The notes: generated by a model not told the origin, from the letters alone. Counted from the first letter of the stretch, positions 15,652-26,090 are shown. The stretch: DNA of 39,593 bases from Bacteroidota bacterium (GCA_019135895.1 JAGVVH010000464.1:1-39593); one strand, 5' to 3'. Program-made: numbers and translations.

Positions 15652-16296
15652 ATGTTTGATCTGATTGCACAAGAATTAGAAGATTATTGCGAAGAACATA
15701 CTTCGGATGAAAGAGAACTTCTCTATCAGCTTTATCGCGAAACAAACCTAAAAGTAATTAAACCGCGTATGATTTCGGGCAAATTACAGGGAGCTTTTCT
15801 TACTTTTATTGCTAAGATGATAAAACCGGAAAATGTTCTCGAAATTGGTACTTTTACCGGATATTCGACTATTTGTCTTGCGGAAGGGCTTCCCCAAAAT
15901 GGAAAAATAGATACCATTGAAGTTGATATGGAATTGGAAGATATCATAAGGAAATATGTCTCAAAGTCCGGTTATGAAAACCAAATAAACCTGCTTTTAG
16001 GCAATGCATTGGAAATTATTCCAAATCTGAACAAATCGTGGGATTTGGTTTTTGTGGATGCAGATAAAAAAGACTATCTAGCCTATTATAAATTGATTCT
16101 TCCACAAATGAAAAAAGGAGCTGTTATGTTGGTTGATAATGTTCTTTGGAGCGGAAAAGTGTTGAATGATGTTCCTGAAAATGATAAAGATACTAAGGCT
16201 ATAATGGCTTTTAATGATTATGTTCAACAAGATACAAACGTAAAGAATATGATTCTCCCTTTTAGGGATGGAATGATGTTGATTGAAAAATTATAA
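15652..16296 (+). CDS. Class I SAM-dependent O-methyltransferase
   Basis: A 214-residue enzyme of the caffeoyl-CoA/catechol O-methyltransferase-like family (Methyltransf_3). The SAM-binding motif I is [16 protein letters not shown] (about residues 61-76); [13 protein letters not shown] is motif post-I, and [16 protein letters not shown] (about 129-144) and [10 protein letters not shown] carry the metal-binding and catalytic residues. Bacterial members include TrmR, which methylates tRNA wobble uridine derivatives. The gene lies 2 bases before trmD, which makes a tRNA substrate worth considering, but that is inference. Confidence 0.88.
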   Translation: MFDLIAQELEDYCEEHTSDERELLYQLYRETNLKVIKPRMISGKLQGAFLTFIAKMIKPENVLEIGTFTGYSTICLAEGLPQNGKIDTIEVDMELEDIIRKYVSKSGYENQINLLLGNALEIIPNLNKSWDLVFVDADKKDYLAYYKLILPQMKKGAVMLVDNVLWSGKVLNDVPENDKDTKAIMAFNDYVQQDTNVKNMILPFRDGMMLIEKL

Positions 16297-16298
16297 CC

Positions 16299-16991
16299 AT
16301 GAGAATTGATATTTTAACCCTTTTTCCTGATATGTTTTCCGGAGTTTTTTCACAGTCAATTATCAAAAGAGCTGTGTCAAAGAATCTTTTGGAAATATTT
16401 CTTCACAATATTCGTGACTATTCGTTGGATAAGCATAAAAGGGTGGATGACTACCCTTTCGGTGGAGCTGCCGGCATGGTGATGATGGTTGAACCGATAG
16501 CCCGATGTATCAATCATCTGAAGTCAGAAAGAGAATACGATAGTGTATTGTTGACTGCCCCTGCAGGGGCTACTTTTAATCAACAAAGTGCTAATCGTCT
16601 TTCTCTTTGTAAAAATATGATTATCCTTTGTGGGCACTATAAGGGAATCGACGAAAGAGTTAGGGAACTTTTTGTTACCGAAGAAATTAGCATCGGTGAC
16701 TTTGTCCTTTCAGGTGGGGAAATCGCAGCCATGACTATTGTGGATGCAGTTGCCCGAATTATCCCGGGAGTGCTGAATGATGAAACATCCGCTTTGTCAG
16801 ACTCATTTCAGGATGGACTGCTCTCTGCTCCTGTATATACACGTCCTGCTGATTTTGAAGGACATAAAGTTCCCGAGGTGCTTCTTTCCGGCAACGAAAA
16901 ACTTATCAGAGAATGGGAACTCGAACAGCAATTGAAAAGAACCCAAAAACGTCGACCTGACCTATGGAATGATAATTTCAATGTAGAATAA
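16299..16991 (+). CDS. trmD: tRNA (guanine-N1-)-methyltransferase
   Basis: Methylates G37 of tRNAs reading CUN, CCN and CGG codons. The 230-residue SPOUT protein shows [13 protein letters not shown] at the start, [14 protein letters not shown] (about 51-64), the knotted SAM site [12 protein letters not shown] and [16 protein letters not shown] (about 130-145), and the C-terminal [20 protein letters not shown]. Only two bases separate it from the methyltransferase gene. In many bacteria trmD sits with rpsP, rimM and rplS; here it does not. The window also carries tRNA-Arg(CCG), a TrmD-type substrate by anticodon. Confidence 0.97.
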   Translation: MRIDILTLFPDMFSGVFSQSIIKRAVSKNLLEIFLHNIRDYSLDKHKRVDDYPFGGAAGMVMMVEPIARCINHLKSEREYDSVLLTAPAGATFNQQSANRLSLCKNMIILCGHYKGIDERVRELFVTEEISIGDFVLSGGEIAAMTIVDAVARIIPGVLNDETSALSDSFQDGLLSAPVYTRPADFEGHKVPEVLLSGNEKLIREWELEQQLKRTQKRRPDLWNDNFNVE

Positions 16992-17150
16992 TAGCTTTTG
17001 AGCCCTCTGGATGTTCAATTATCAATTGTAGTTATTTTTCGGTGAAATAGTTTTTTAACTTAATAAAGCTAAAAAAATGGTTGATTTTCAATCGACCTGA
17101 GATTAAAACGTTTTATTTTCTTTTATTTAATTACCTGTATTCTTTTTCAT

Positions 17151-17158
17151 TATTTTTG
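17151..17158 (+). promoter_or_regulatory. -7 element for murF-alr
   Basis: TATTTTTG, 23 bases before the ATG at 17182. Confidence 0.6.
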
Positions 17159-17181
17159 AGGCATCAAATTAATTAGTGAAA

Positions 17182-19644
17182 ATGCTTGAAATTAGCAAAA
17201 TTGCAGACTTAATAAAACCTGAAAAATCAATAATTTTTGATGCCCAATCCAATATTTCCGAATTGTGTTTTGATAGCCGTTCAGTTTCATTTCCGGCCCA
17301 GACACTTTTTTTTGCTATAAAAACGGACAAAAATGATGGTCATCGTTATATTGAAGATTTGGTTAAAAGAGGGGTGCTGAATTTTGTTGTAACCGAACCT
17401 CTTGATAATTTCCGTCAATATAGTCAAGCCAATTTTCTTCAGGTTAGGGATGCTGTGGAGGTTTTACAAGAAATTGCTTCATTTCACCGCAATGAATTTT
17501 CAATTCCTGTCATTGGAATTACGGGTAGTAATGGAAAAACAATCGTTAAAGAGTGGCTTTCTTTGATGTTGGCTGATGATTACAATGTGGTGAAAAATCC
17601 CAATAGCTATAATTCGCAAATTGGTGTTCCGGTATCAGTTTGGCAAATGAATAAAAATCATACGCTGGGTATTTTTGAAGCAGGCATTTCTAAACCGGAT
17701 GAAATGATTAAATTAGCCCAAATCATTCAACCTACAATTGGCATTTTAACTAATATAGGGGAGGCCCATTCTCGTTTTTTTAAGGATAATCACGAAAAAC
17801 TTGTTGAGAAACTTACGCTTTTTAATAATGCTGATTCATTAATCTATTGCGATGACAATGAATTGATTTATAGAGAGTTAAAAGATAGTAAATATGAGAA
17901 ATTATTAAAATTATCTTGGGGGACCAGAAGTGATTCTTTTTATAAAATATCCAATAGAAAAAATTTCAAAAACTATACTGTTATTGATATTGATAATCAA
18001 TCGTTTATGATTCCTTTTGTGGATTCTGCCTCAATAGAAAATGCCTTAAATGCTGCCGTATTGTTGCTCTTTTTAAAATTTCCTGCTCCAATTATTAATC
18101 AAAAACTTGCATTGCTGACGCCGGTTTCTATGCGAATGGAAATTATTGAGGCTCTTAATCAGTCGATTGTGATTAATGATACCTATAGTCTCGATATCAA
18201 TTCTTTGCGTATTGCTTTGGATTTTCTCAATTCTCAGGTTCAGCTTCCTGATAAATGCCTTATTATTTCTGATTTTGAACAGGTCTCCTCTTTTTCGGAT
18301 GCTGATTATGAAGATATTTTTCATTTATTGGAAAAAAATAATATAACCAGGTTCATCGCCGTTGGGAAGATATTTTTTCAGAAACAAAAACTTTTTAAAA
18401 TTAAGGAGCAATATTTTTATTCCACCACAGATGAGCTGATTAAGGATATTGACAGAATTAATTTACAGCAAACTTCCATATTAATTAAAGGAGCACGGAG
18501 TTTCCATTTCGAAAGAATTGTTGATCTTTTGAAAATGAAGACCCATCAGACAATATTATCCGTTAATCTGTCTGCAATTATTAATAATTTGAATTATTAT
18601 AAAAGTCTAATTAAACCATCAACCAAAATTGTTGCAATGGTTAAAGCACTTTGTTATGGTTTGGGGGATGTTGAACTTATCAATGAGTTAAGTTATCATA
18701 ATATTGATTACCTTGCAGTAGCCTATACCGATGAGGGAGTGCGTTTAAGAAATCGAAATGTAATTACTCCTATTATTGTTCTTGGAGCAGAAGCTCATAG
18801 TTTCGAAAAGATGGTTAATTACTCTCTAGAACCCGAAATTTATAATTTTTATTATCTTAATCAGTTAGAAAAAACACTTGCGTTGCATCCCGAAATTACT
18901 AGTTTTAATATTCATATAAAGATTGATACAGGTATGCATCGGCTTGGCTTTGAAAAACAAGATATTCCCAAGTTGATTGAGATTGTGAAACAAAATCCAC
19001 AACTTAAGATTGCCTCTATCTTTTCTCATTTGGCTGCTGCTGAAGATGAAAAAGAAGATTCCTTTTCAAAACATCAAATTAACTATTTTACTGAAGTTGC
19101 CGATCAAATTAGAAATTGTTTTTCCTATCCCATTTTACGTCATATTTTGAATTCATCCGGCATTTCGCGTTTCCCTGATGCTCAGTTTGAAATGGTAAGA
19201 CTTGGAATAGGGTTGTATGGATATTCGCCGATTGAGAAGGATAAAATGCATTTGATGAATCCGGTTACTTTAAAAACGCTTATAACACAAGTAAAGAAAA
19301 TTCCTGCCGGAGATTCAATCGGTTACAACAGAACTTTTATTGCTGAAAAGGAAATGAAAGTGGCCATTATTCCAATCGGATATGCTGACGGACTTCCTCG
19401 TGAGTTGAGCAATGGGGTTGGTGAAGTATATGTGAATGGCGCTTTTGCCCCTCTGGTCGGTAAAATCTCAATGGATATGGCTGTTATTGATATTTCCGGT
19501 ATTAATGCTTTTGTTGGTGATGAAGTTATTGTATATGGAGATATGAATACGGTTGATAAAGTTGCTTTGAAAATTAATAAAATTCCCTATGAATTGCTTA
19601 CTTCAATTTCAAGAAGAGTTCCAAGAGTGTATGTTATGGAATAA
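17182..19644 (+). CDS. murF-alr: Bifunctional UDP-MurNAc-tripeptide--D-Ala-D-Ala ligase / alanine racemase (MurF-Alr fusion)
   Basis: An 820-residue fusion common in Bacteroidota. Residues 1-450 are MurF: DSRSVSFPAQTLFFA (31-45), the P-loop GITGSNGKT (112-120), NPNSYNSQIGVP, EAGISKPDEM, LTNIGEAHSRF and NDTYSLDINSL. Residues 455-820 are a PLP-dependent alanine racemase: the lysine in VAMVKALCYGLGD is Lys488, with IDTGMHRLGF, SIGYNRTF, IPIGYADGLPR and GKISMDMAVIDIS following. The fusion supplies and uses D-alanine in the same pathway. The ATG at 17182 is preferred to the in-frame GTG two codons earlier. Confidence 0.95.
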   Translation: MLEISKIADLIKPEKSIIFDAQSNISELCFDSRSVSFPAQTLFFAIKTDKNDGHRYIEDLVKRGVLNFVVTEPLDNFRQYSQANFLQVRDAVEVLQEIASFHRNEFSIPVIGITGSNGKTIVKEWLSLMLADDYNVVKNPNSYNSQIGVPVSVWQMNKNHTLGIFEAGISKPDEMIKLAQIIQPTIGILTNIGEAHSRFFKDNHEKLVEKLTLFNNADSLIYCDDNELIYRELKDSKYEKLLKLSWGTRSDSFYKISNRKNFKNYTVIDIDNQSFMIPFVDSASIENALNAAVLLLFLKFPAPIINQKLALLTPVSMRMEIIEALNQSIVINDTYSLDINSLRIALDFLNSQVQLPDKCLIISDFEQVSSFSDADYEDIFHLLEKNNITRFIAVGKIFFQKQKLFKIKEQYFYSTTDELIKDIDRINLQQTSILIKGARSFHFERIVDLLKMKTHQTILSVNLSAIINNLNYYKSLIKPSTKIVAMVKALCYGLGDVELINELSYHNIDYLAVAYTDEGVRLRNRNVITPIIVLGAEAHSFEKMVNYSLEPEIYNFYYLNQLEKTLALHPEITSFNIHIKIDTGMHRLGFEKQDIPKLIEIVKQNPQLKIASIFSHLAAAEDEKEDSFSKHQINYFTEVADQIRNCFSYPILRHILNSSGISRFPDAQFEMVRLGIGLYGYSPIEKDKMHLMNPVTLKTLITQVKKIPAGDSIGYNRTFIAEKEMKVAIIPIGYADGLPRELSNGVGEVYVNGAFAPLVGKISMDMAVIDISGINAFVGDEVIVYGDMNTVDKVALKINKIPYELLTSISRRVPRVYVME

Positions 19645-19682
19645 TGCTTGTTCATGGCGGAATTTGATATTATATTTTGATA

Positions 19683-19701
19683 ATTAGATGATTAGATGAT
19701 T
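19683..19701 (+). repeat. Short tandem repeat before the 4,6-dehydratase start
   Basis: ATTAGATG occurs twice in tandem with a partial third unit, ending just before the ATG at 19704. It may vary in copy number by slippage, but no effect can be told from sequence. Confidence 0.5.
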
Positions 19702-19703
19702 AT

Positions 19704-21581
19704 ATGAAACAATACATAAAGAAATTTAATATAGTGCCCTCTTGGGTGATTTTGTTGCTTGACATTTCTTTTGTTTTTCTGGCAGCACTTTTTGCAGTTA
19801 TTATTCGTGACAATTTTCATATTCCTGCCCATTTTTCAAGATATGTTTATCTTTATGTGCCTCTTGCCATTGCGGCTGTTAGAGTGCTTTTTTTCTTACT
19901 TTTCGGTACTCAGAAAATTGTTGTTCGTTTTACTAATACTAAAGATGTTATTAGGATTTTTATTTCCTGCCTCTCTGCTTCTCTTTTTCTGGGATTGATG
20001 AATTTGGTTTCTTTTATTTTTGTTAAGCAATTTGTCGTGCCGACTTCTGTCATTATAATGGAGTTTTTTATTACTACTGTAATAATGGTATTTTACAGAT
20101 TTGCTTTTAAAATAGTTTATCTTGAAAAAGTAAATCCTACTAAATTAAAGAAAAATATTGTGATTTTTGGTGCCGGTGAAGCAGGAATTACTACTAAAAG
20201 AGCATTAGATAGAGATACCGAGAGTAAATATAATGTCTCCGCATTTTTTGATGAAGACTCCAACAAAATTGGCAAAAATGTAGAAAGTGTTTTTGTCTTT
20301 GGTTATAAGGATATGGCTGATTACTTTTCAAAAAATGATATCGCTTTTCTTATTATTGCAATTCAAAACCTTCCACCCCATAAAATTAACGAAGTTACCG
20401 AAATTGCTTTGCAATTTAATGTTAAAGTTTTGATTGTACCTCCGGTAATGAGGTGGATAAACGGAGAACTGAGTTTTAAACAGATTAAAAAAGTAAAAAT
20501 TGAAGATTTACTTGACCGTGATCCGATTGTTCTGGACGAGACATTAGTTAACAGGGATTTACGTAATCAAACAATTTTAATTACCGGAGCTGCCGGCTCG
20601 ATTGGAAGTGAAATTGTTCGCCAGGTGATGAATTTCAATTACAAACAGCTAATCCTGATTGATAACGCTGAAACCCCTACTTTTTATCTTCAAAATGAAT
20701 GTTTTTTAATAAACAGATTAAGAAATATTGAAATTAAAATAGTCGATATTTGCGATTATGTGAGTATGGAAGAGATTATCTCCCATTTTAGACCAAGTAT
20801 TATTTTTCATGCTGCAGCCTATAAACACGTTCCTCTCATGGAAGAAAATGTTAATGCGGCTATTAAAACAAATGTTGAGGGAACAAGACTATTGGCTGAT
20901 TTAGCTGTCAAATATGAAGTGAAGAAATTTGTGATGATTTCTACCGATAAAGCTGTAAACCCAACTAATGTAATGGGTGCTTCCAAAAGAATCGCCGAAA
21001 TTTATGTCCAGTCCCTGAATTTTTATCAGGATTCAACAAAATTTATTACTACTAGATTTGGCAATGTGTTGGGTTCTAATGGTTCTGTAATTCCTATTTT
21101 TCGTCAACAAATAGAGGAAGGCGGTCCCATTACGGTTACCCACCCTGATGTTACTCGGTTTTTTATGACTATTCCAGAAGCTTGTCAATTGGTAATTAAT
21201 GCCGGAGCAATGGGACTTGGAGGCGAAATTTTTATTTTTGATATGGGCAAATCTGTTAGAATTTATGATTTAGCTATTAAAATGATTAAACTTTCGGGAC
21301 TTGAATTGGGAAAAGATATTAAAATTGAGTTTACTGGTCTTCGTCCGGGGGAAAAATTATTTGAGGAACTGCTTACTATTCAGGAGAATTCAATTAAAAC
21401 CAATCATAATAAAATTATGATTGCCAAGGTTAATCCCTGCCAATATGAAGAGGTTTCAGAACAAATTGCAGAACTTGTGAAGTTGAAAAATGAAAAACCT
21501 CATAATATTGTGAAAAAAATGAAAGAAATTGTCCCTGAATTTATTAGCAATAATTCTGAGTTCGAAGAATTAGATGCATAA
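19704..21581 (+). CDS. Membrane-bound nucleotide-sugar 4,6-dehydratase (PglF/WbpM/CapD family)
   Basis: A 625-residue protein with about four N-terminal membrane helices (residues 15-140), an N-terminal nucleotide-binding region (IVIFGAGEAGITTKRAL, about 152-168) and a C-terminal extended SDR domain starting at LITGAAGSIGSEIVRQV (about 292). The active site is STDKAVNPTNVMGASKR, with Met424 and Lys428 in the M-x3-K form typical of UDP-GlcNAc 4,6-dehydratases instead of Tyr-x3-Lys. ITVTHPDVTRFFM is also typical. It likely makes a 4-keto-6-deoxy sugar for surface glycans. The DegT aminotransferase at 26091-27311 could act on such a product, but lies in a separate operon. Confidence 0.9.
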   Translation: MKQYIKKFNIVPSWVILLLDISFVFLAALFAVIIRDNFHIPAHFSRYVYLYVPLAIAAVRVLFFLLFGTQKIVVRFTNTKDVIRIFISCLSASLFLGLMNLVSFIFVKQFVVPTSVIIMEFFITTVIMVFYRFAFKIVYLEKVNPTKLKKNIVIFGAGEAGITTKRALDRDTESKYNVSAFFDEDSNKIGKNVESVFVFGYKDMADYFSKNDIAFLIIAIQNLPPHKINEVTEIALQFNVKVLIVPPVMRWINGELSFKQIKKVKIEDLLDRDPIVLDETLVNRDLRNQTILITGAAGSIGSEIVRQVMNFNYKQLILIDNAETPTFYLQNECFLINRLRNIEIKIVDICDYVSMEEIISHFRPSIIFHAAAYKHVPLMEENVNAAIKTNVEGTRLLADLAVKYEVKKFVMISTDKAVNPTNVMGASKRIAEIYVQSLNFYQDSTKFITTRFGNVLGSNGSVIPIFRQQIEEGGPITVTHPDVTRFFMTIPEACQLVINAGAMGLGGEIFIFDMGKSVRIYDLAIKMIKLSGLELGKDIKIEFTGLRPGEKLFEELLTIQENSIKTNHNKIMIAKVNPCQYEEVSEQIAELVKLKNEKPHNIVKKMKEIVPEFISNNSEFEELDA

Positions 21582-21602
21582 CTCTTAGTTGTTTATATAA
21601 AT

Positions 21603-21640
21603 TTCACTCAGAATCTCATTTTTTAATTATGAGGAGTGAA
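21603..21640. terminator. Possible bidirectional hairpin between convergent genes
   Basis: CTCAT/ATGAG nested within TCACT/AGTGA around an AT loop, located between the convergent 4,6-dehydratase and small membrane protein genes. The stem is interrupted and the T-tract weak, so this is a tentative call. Confidence 0.35.
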
Positions 21641-21664
21641 TATGATGAGCCTCGTTGCGCTTAG

Positions 21665-21961
21665 TTATTGTTTGATAGCAAAGTGCAGAACTATAAATAA
21701 AATTCCCCAAATAAAAGTAATTAAAAGAATTCCGCGACCAGTTAAATCGTATTTTAACTTAAGTAGATAGTAGCGCAGTAAAAACAAATTGGGAATTATA
21801 CTTAATAATAATACTTTTTGCATGGATACAAATGCAATATTTCCGGTATAGTTTTCAATGATGGCAATAATTCCATATAAAATTCCAAATAAGGCGGCAG
21901 GAATGACAAGTCCTAATAAAATTCCCATCCAAATGTTGTCTCTTCTTAATTTTTCCATCAT
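21665..21961 (-). CDS. Small three-helix membrane protein, unknown function
   Basis: A 98-residue protein with three likely membrane helices: about 12-35 (MGILLGLVIPAALFGILYG), 46-67 (VLLLSIIPNLFLLRYYLL) and 77-96 (ILLITFIWGILFIVLHFAI). The connecting loop LKLKYDLTGRG is basic. The start codon overlaps the surE stop (ATGA), so it is the last gene of that operon and translationally coupled. I recall similar small proteins next to surE in other Bacteroidota. No function is assigned. Confidence 0.8.
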   Translation of the reverse strand: MMEKLRRDNIWMGILLGLVIPAALFGILYGIIAIIENYTGNIAFVSMQKVLLLSIIPNLFLLRYYLLKLKYDLTGRGILLITFIWGILFIVLHFAIKQ

Positions 21962-22728
21962 TCTTCAATGTATTTTAATGATTGTATATGCTGATAGGCT
22001 GTCATATCAAATTGAACCGGCTGAACTGAAACGTAATTATTTGTTAAGGCCCATTGACAACTATCTTCCTTTAAATCCTGATCTACCAAATGACCAGTAA
22101 GCCAGTAATATTTTCTTCCAAATGAATCAATGCGCTCTTCTAAATCCTCATGCCAATAGCCATTGGTCTGTCGGGCAATTTTAATTCCCTTTATATCTTC
22201 CAGTTTACATTGAGGAATATTAACATTTAGGCAGATGTGATTAGGAAAAGGATTGTTCAGGACTTTGTAAATAATCTTTTTGCTTACTTCAATTGAGGCT
22301 GAAAAATCAGCATCAGGAGAATAGTCTACCAGTGAGATGCCAATTGCCGGAATGTTTTCAAAACTCGCTTCAATTGCCGCAGCCATGGTTCCTGAATAAA
22401 TAAGACTTACAGATGAATTTGATCCATGGTTAATCCCGGATAAAACCAAATCAATTTTGCGATCTTTAAGTATTACGCGTTGACCAAGCTTTACACAGTC
22501 AACAGGTGTTCCATTGGTGCGGTAATAGGGAATAGATTCTTCAGTATGATAGAGTTTTATTCTTAGCGGAACATTCATCGTAATGGCATGCCCCATCCCT
22601 GAACGTGGTCCGTCAGGAGTTATAACAACAACTTCGCCAAATTCTTTTGCCGCTTTAACCATGGCCGCAAGACCTTTTGCTTCATAACCGTCGTCGTTTA
22701 CAATGAGTATAAGAGGATTTTTCTTCAT
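21958..22728 (-). CDS. surE: 5'-/3'-nucleotidase SurE
   Basis: A metal-dependent phosphatase acting on nucleoside monophosphates. The 256 residues begin with the hallmark LILIVNDDGYEAKGL (metal ligands Asp12 and Asp13), followed by APDGPRSGMG-like TPDGPRSGMGHAIT, GTPVDCVKLG and the metal-binding SGINHGSNSS (about 98-107), then YSGTMAAAIEA. It starts 13 bases after the C25 protease stop and overlaps the next gene by four bases. Placement behind a protease gene is unusual for surE, which is often a general housekeeping gene. Confidence 0.96.
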   Translation of the reverse strand: MKKNPLILIVNDDGYEAKGLAAMVKAAKEFGEVVVITPDGPRSGMGHAITMNVPLRIKLYHTEESIPYYRTNGTPVDCVKLGQRVILKDRKIDLVLSGINHGSNSSVSLIYSGTMAAAIEASFENIPAIGISLVDYSPDADFSASIEVSKKIIYKVLNNPFPNHICLNVNIPQCKLEDIKGIKIARQTNGYWHEDLEERIDSFGRKYYWLTGHLVDQDLKEDSCQWALTNNYVSVQPVQFDMTAYQHIQSLKYIEE

Positions 22729-22741
22729 TTATTTTAAAATC

Positions 22742-25700
22742 TTATTTTTTTACTATTTTATTAATATTCAATATTTTACTTTCTTGTCGAATGATCAGCA
22801 TATAGAGCCCTTGCGACAAATTACTCATGTCTATTTTTCCACTGTTTCCTGAAAAACTCTCTTTTTTAATCAATTTTCCATAAACATCCAAAACTTCAAT
22901 TTGTTTTATTGAAAAATTACAATTTTTAATGTCAATATTCACATAATTTGAAGTAGGATTGGGAAAAATAGTGACCGAAACATTTTCAAAATTTTCAATG
23001 GATGTCTCTCTTACTTTTTGTGGAAGACTAATATAATCAATCATGGCAAGATCTTGCCCTTCTGCTACATAAGTATCCTTGATATATTTCCAATAGAAAG
23101 TGTGATTACCGGCAGTAACGGGAAAAACAGCTCTGGTCCATGATATCTCACCATCCCAATAAGATTGCAAAGTGTTGTCAATATAAAATTCAAGTCTGTC
23201 ATATCGGTACCCGTTGCCTTCTTCACATGAAACATAATAATAAAATGAAATGGAATCAGGATTTGCTACATTAATTGAAATGCTTAACTGAGAAGTCTGG
23301 TTGTCACTAATCTCTTTTGAACGTGCTGAATAAGTACCTTCAAAACAATTTAAAGTTGTCAATTCCCAAGGATAGGTTGAACTGTTTTCCCACTCATATT
23401 TGGTAAATGTTCCTGTTTCCCAATCTTCAATGGTTGTTCCGATTGGAATTGCAAAATCTTTGATTATAGAATATAACCCATATCGATATACTATCCTGAT
23501 ATTTGTTGAGCCGGCTTCGGTTACATTAGGATTTACAGATATTCTAAAAGAGGCAGTATATTCACTGTCAACATCAATGATGGGGATCATATTGACAAGA
23601 TTTTCAATGATAAGTTTCCCATCTAAACTACTGAGAGATATATTCCCAAATCTTGTTGCAGAATTTCCACTATTATGTAATGGAATTTTGATTATGCAAT
23701 TTTCAGCAAAGTCCAGTTGATGATTAATATCAACATTTGAGCCTGAATCATCAATAACATAATCTGAAATTTCAAAATTTGGGACATATATAATTTGTTG
23801 TAAATTAAAATAATATGTGTTGTTGTTGTATTTTAGTTGAATGATAAAATTGACCATATGTCCAAAAGGAATATCATTGGCAACACAAAACTTAAATGTA
23901 GAGTTAGAACAATTGGTATATCCGTTGTTAATCTGAGCAATCGAAGTAGTTGAGTCCAATAATGAAATATAAGGATCTGATGTTCTGAGAGTAAGTAGTA
24001 TGTTATTGGTGGATTCTGTTCCACAATTTTTAAGACACAATGTCATTTCAACAGTTTCGCCGTAATCGGGGAAACTGTTGTTATTGCCAATTATTTCTGC
24101 AAATGAATGAGAGTCGTAAACTAAATAAGGTCCATTGGCAATGAAACTAATAATTCCTTGATATGGTGTATAATTGTATTTTGACGCAAGTACCTGAATG
24201 GTATCCTGAAGAGTTAATGTAGTGGGAATTGCTAAATTTAATGATCCATTGCTAATATAACCCTGTGCCAATATTTGATTGTTGCAGGATAATACAATTT
24301 TACTCCCTTCAATTGGTGATGTGAACGAAATATTTGTTACCCCTAGATTTATATTGGACAAGTGATTAACTGATAACTCTTGAGGAATTGCCGTTCTTAA
24401 CATCAAAGAGGGGTCGCCAAAGATCAGCCATGTTCTGTAAGTTTCAACATCATTGTAAATCTCCAACATTTTTAGGAGTCCATCAAAAACAATTCCCCCA
24501 AATCTACGCTTAATATTTCCTGATATAGATTCAGTAAGAACATTATTTATTTCGTCTTGCCCGGCCATTGGAGGATCCCAGGGTTGATTAATAGATGACA
24601 TTAATACTCCTATTGCCCCGGTTAATTCACCATTATAGTTTGCCCGCATCCAACTTTCAGCAAAACAGGTTTGATTAACATAATCTCCATTCTGACAAGC
24701 AACTGAAATGATAAAAGGAAGTTTGTTATAATTTGACAAAGAACTGATGTTTCCGGAGCTTAACCCACTTGTTCCAAATGCATTATATGAACCATGACCA
24801 CAGTAATTCAAAATCCCTACGCCATTGTTTAAGGCATTTGAAACTTGAGTTGCAGTCGGATCTCCTGCTCCATCTAAACCTCCTTGACTCCCTTCAAAAA
24901 ACTCATATCCGGAATTATAATGATAATTTAAAAGTAAATTGTCTATATTTCTTATGTGTTCATAATCATACTCGTTATTGTCTCCTGGACCTTCTTCAGA
25001 ACCAATTCCACAAAAGCGTTCAAAATGGGAGCTCTCAGGTGGATTTTGTTCATATTGAATGAATTTCTGAACTTGTGTGCTAACTTGTGCTACTGTCTCT
25101 GCTGAGATTCTTCCTAATAAAATGTCAGGAATATTATCTGATCCGACAACTTCTGAGTAATAATTGTCACATGATTCACCCCCAAGAATATAGGAGGAAA
25201 TCTGAGAATTATCCCCTGCCAAAATGACATACGCAAGATTGTGATTGTTATAGTAATTTGTAATATATGATTTGATTAAAGCACTGGTGTTTCCGATAGT
25301 TTCTCGTGCAATTATTTCTGTGTGGATTCCATTCTTGATTTTCCAGTTTAATAAAGGATTTAATGCCGGAATATAATTTTCAGGAGCAATTATCAATAAG
25401 TCGCCCTCTTCAATCGATGGCGTATAATTGGTTTGTTGGTAGTTTACAAATTGAGATTTATATATTTCATTAAATTCACTTGTGATTTTTTGAGCTTCAG
25501 TTTGAACATTCCTTTTGTCAAACTTTATACATATTAACATGGATTTGTATACTTTCAGAATTTTCTGAGTAGGATTATACTGAAAAGGGTAACAAATTAA
25601 TGAAATTCCCTGATAATCCCTTAAAATAAAAGGATCCCTTAAAAATAAAGGACTTTTGGGAAGCAAAGAATCTATCTGATATTGAGCCCCTTTTTGATAG

Positions 25701-26074
25701 GGAATAGTGGAAGGATCTATCGTTCTTAATATTCTTCCTTTTGAAGGAACTAGTTCAAAATCAGAGATTTCATAATGATCGGATTCAACTAACTCAACTG
25801 TTGTGTTTGCATTTTCAGGTATTATGATAGAAGTTGAAGTAAGTAATAGTTCAGGAGCGCCGGTTTCGTTCACGGGATATCCCCCTTTCATTTGTAATTT
25901 ATTCATAATTTCTCCATTGACGTCTACTTGAGTCGTCTTGAATTCCGGAAAATCAACTCTTATGAATATTTCATAATCTTTTGATGATACGATGTTAAAT
26001 TTTGCTTCCTGTGAAAATACCTTTACAGCTAGTAATATAAATATGATAATTAAAAAGGATCGAATTTTATTCAT
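22742..26074 (-). CDS. Gingipain-like cysteine protease (peptidase C25) with T9SS sorting domain
   Basis: A 1110-residue secreted protease. Residues 1-21 are a signal peptide (cleavage near VFS-QEA) and about 22-210 a gingipain-type propeptide. The caspase-like C25 domain spans about 220-560, with catalytic His427 in NYCGHGSYN and Cys460 in SVACQNGDY. Their spacing of 33 matches RgpB His211/Cys244. Beta-rich repeats and a jelly-roll-like domain (begins WETGTFTKYEWENSS, about 885) follow, then the T9SS type A sorting domain from IFPNPTSNYVNIDI (about 1035) to KIVKK. It resembles cargo gingipains, not the sortase PorU. It lies 16 bases after the aminotransferase gene and 13 before surE. Confidence 0.93.
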   Translation of the reverse strand: MNKIRSFLIIIFILLAVKVFSQEAKFNIVSSKDYEIFIRVDFPEFKTTQVDVNGEIMNKLQMKGGYPVNETGAPELLLTSTSIIIPENANTTVELVESDHYEISDFELVPSKGRILRTIDPSTIPYQKGAQYQIDSLLPKSPLFLRDPFILRDYQGISLICYPFQYNPTQKILKVYKSMLICIKFDKRNVQTEAQKITSEFNEIYKSQFVNYQQTNYTPSIEEGDLLIIAPENYIPALNPLLNWKIKNGIHTEIIARETIGNTSALIKSYITNYYNNHNLAYVILAGDNSQISSYILGGESCDNYYSEVVGSDNIPDILLGRISAETVAQVSTQVQKFIQYEQNPPESSHFERFCGIGSEEGPGDNNEYDYEHIRNIDNLLLNYHYNSGYEFFEGSQGGLDGAGDPTATQVSNALNNGVGILNYCGHGSYNAFGTSGLSSGNISSLSNYNKLPFIISVACQNGDYVNQTCFAESWMRANYNGELTGAIGVLMSSINQPWDPPMAGQDEINNVLTESISGNIKRRFGGIVFDGLLKMLEIYNDVETYRTWLIFGDPSLMLRTAIPQELSVNHLSNINLGVTNISFTSPIEGSKIVLSCNNQILAQGYISNGSLNLAIPTTLTLQDTIQVLASKYNYTPYQGIISFIANGPYLVYDSHSFAEIIGNNNSFPDYGETVEMTLCLKNCGTESTNNILLTLRTSDPYISLLDSTTSIAQINNGYTNCSNSTFKFCVANDIPFGHMVNFIIQLKYNNNTYYFNLQQIIYVPNFEISDYVIDDSGSNVDINHQLDFAENCIIKIPLHNSGNSATRFGNISLSSLDGKLIIENLVNMIPIIDVDSEYTASFRISVNPNVTEAGSTNIRIVYRYGLYSIIKDFAIPIGTTIEDWETGTFTKYEWENSSTYPWELTTLNCFEGTYSARSKEISDNQTSQLSISINVANPDSISFYYYVSCEEGNGYRYDRLEFYIDNTLQSYWDGEISWTRAVFPVTAGNHTFYWKYIKDTYVAEGQDLAMIDYISLPQKVRETSIENFENVSVTIFPNPTSNYVNIDIKNCNFSIKQIEVLDVYGKLIKKESFSGNSGKIDMSNLSQGLYMLIIRQESKILNINKIVKK

Positions 26075-26090
26075 AATATATTGATTGACA

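Noticed and set aside
22742..26074. Possible PorU sortase
   Set aside because: PorU is also C25-related, but here the active-site context (SVACQNGDY, CFAESWMRA) and the standard sorting domain are those of cargo gingipains.
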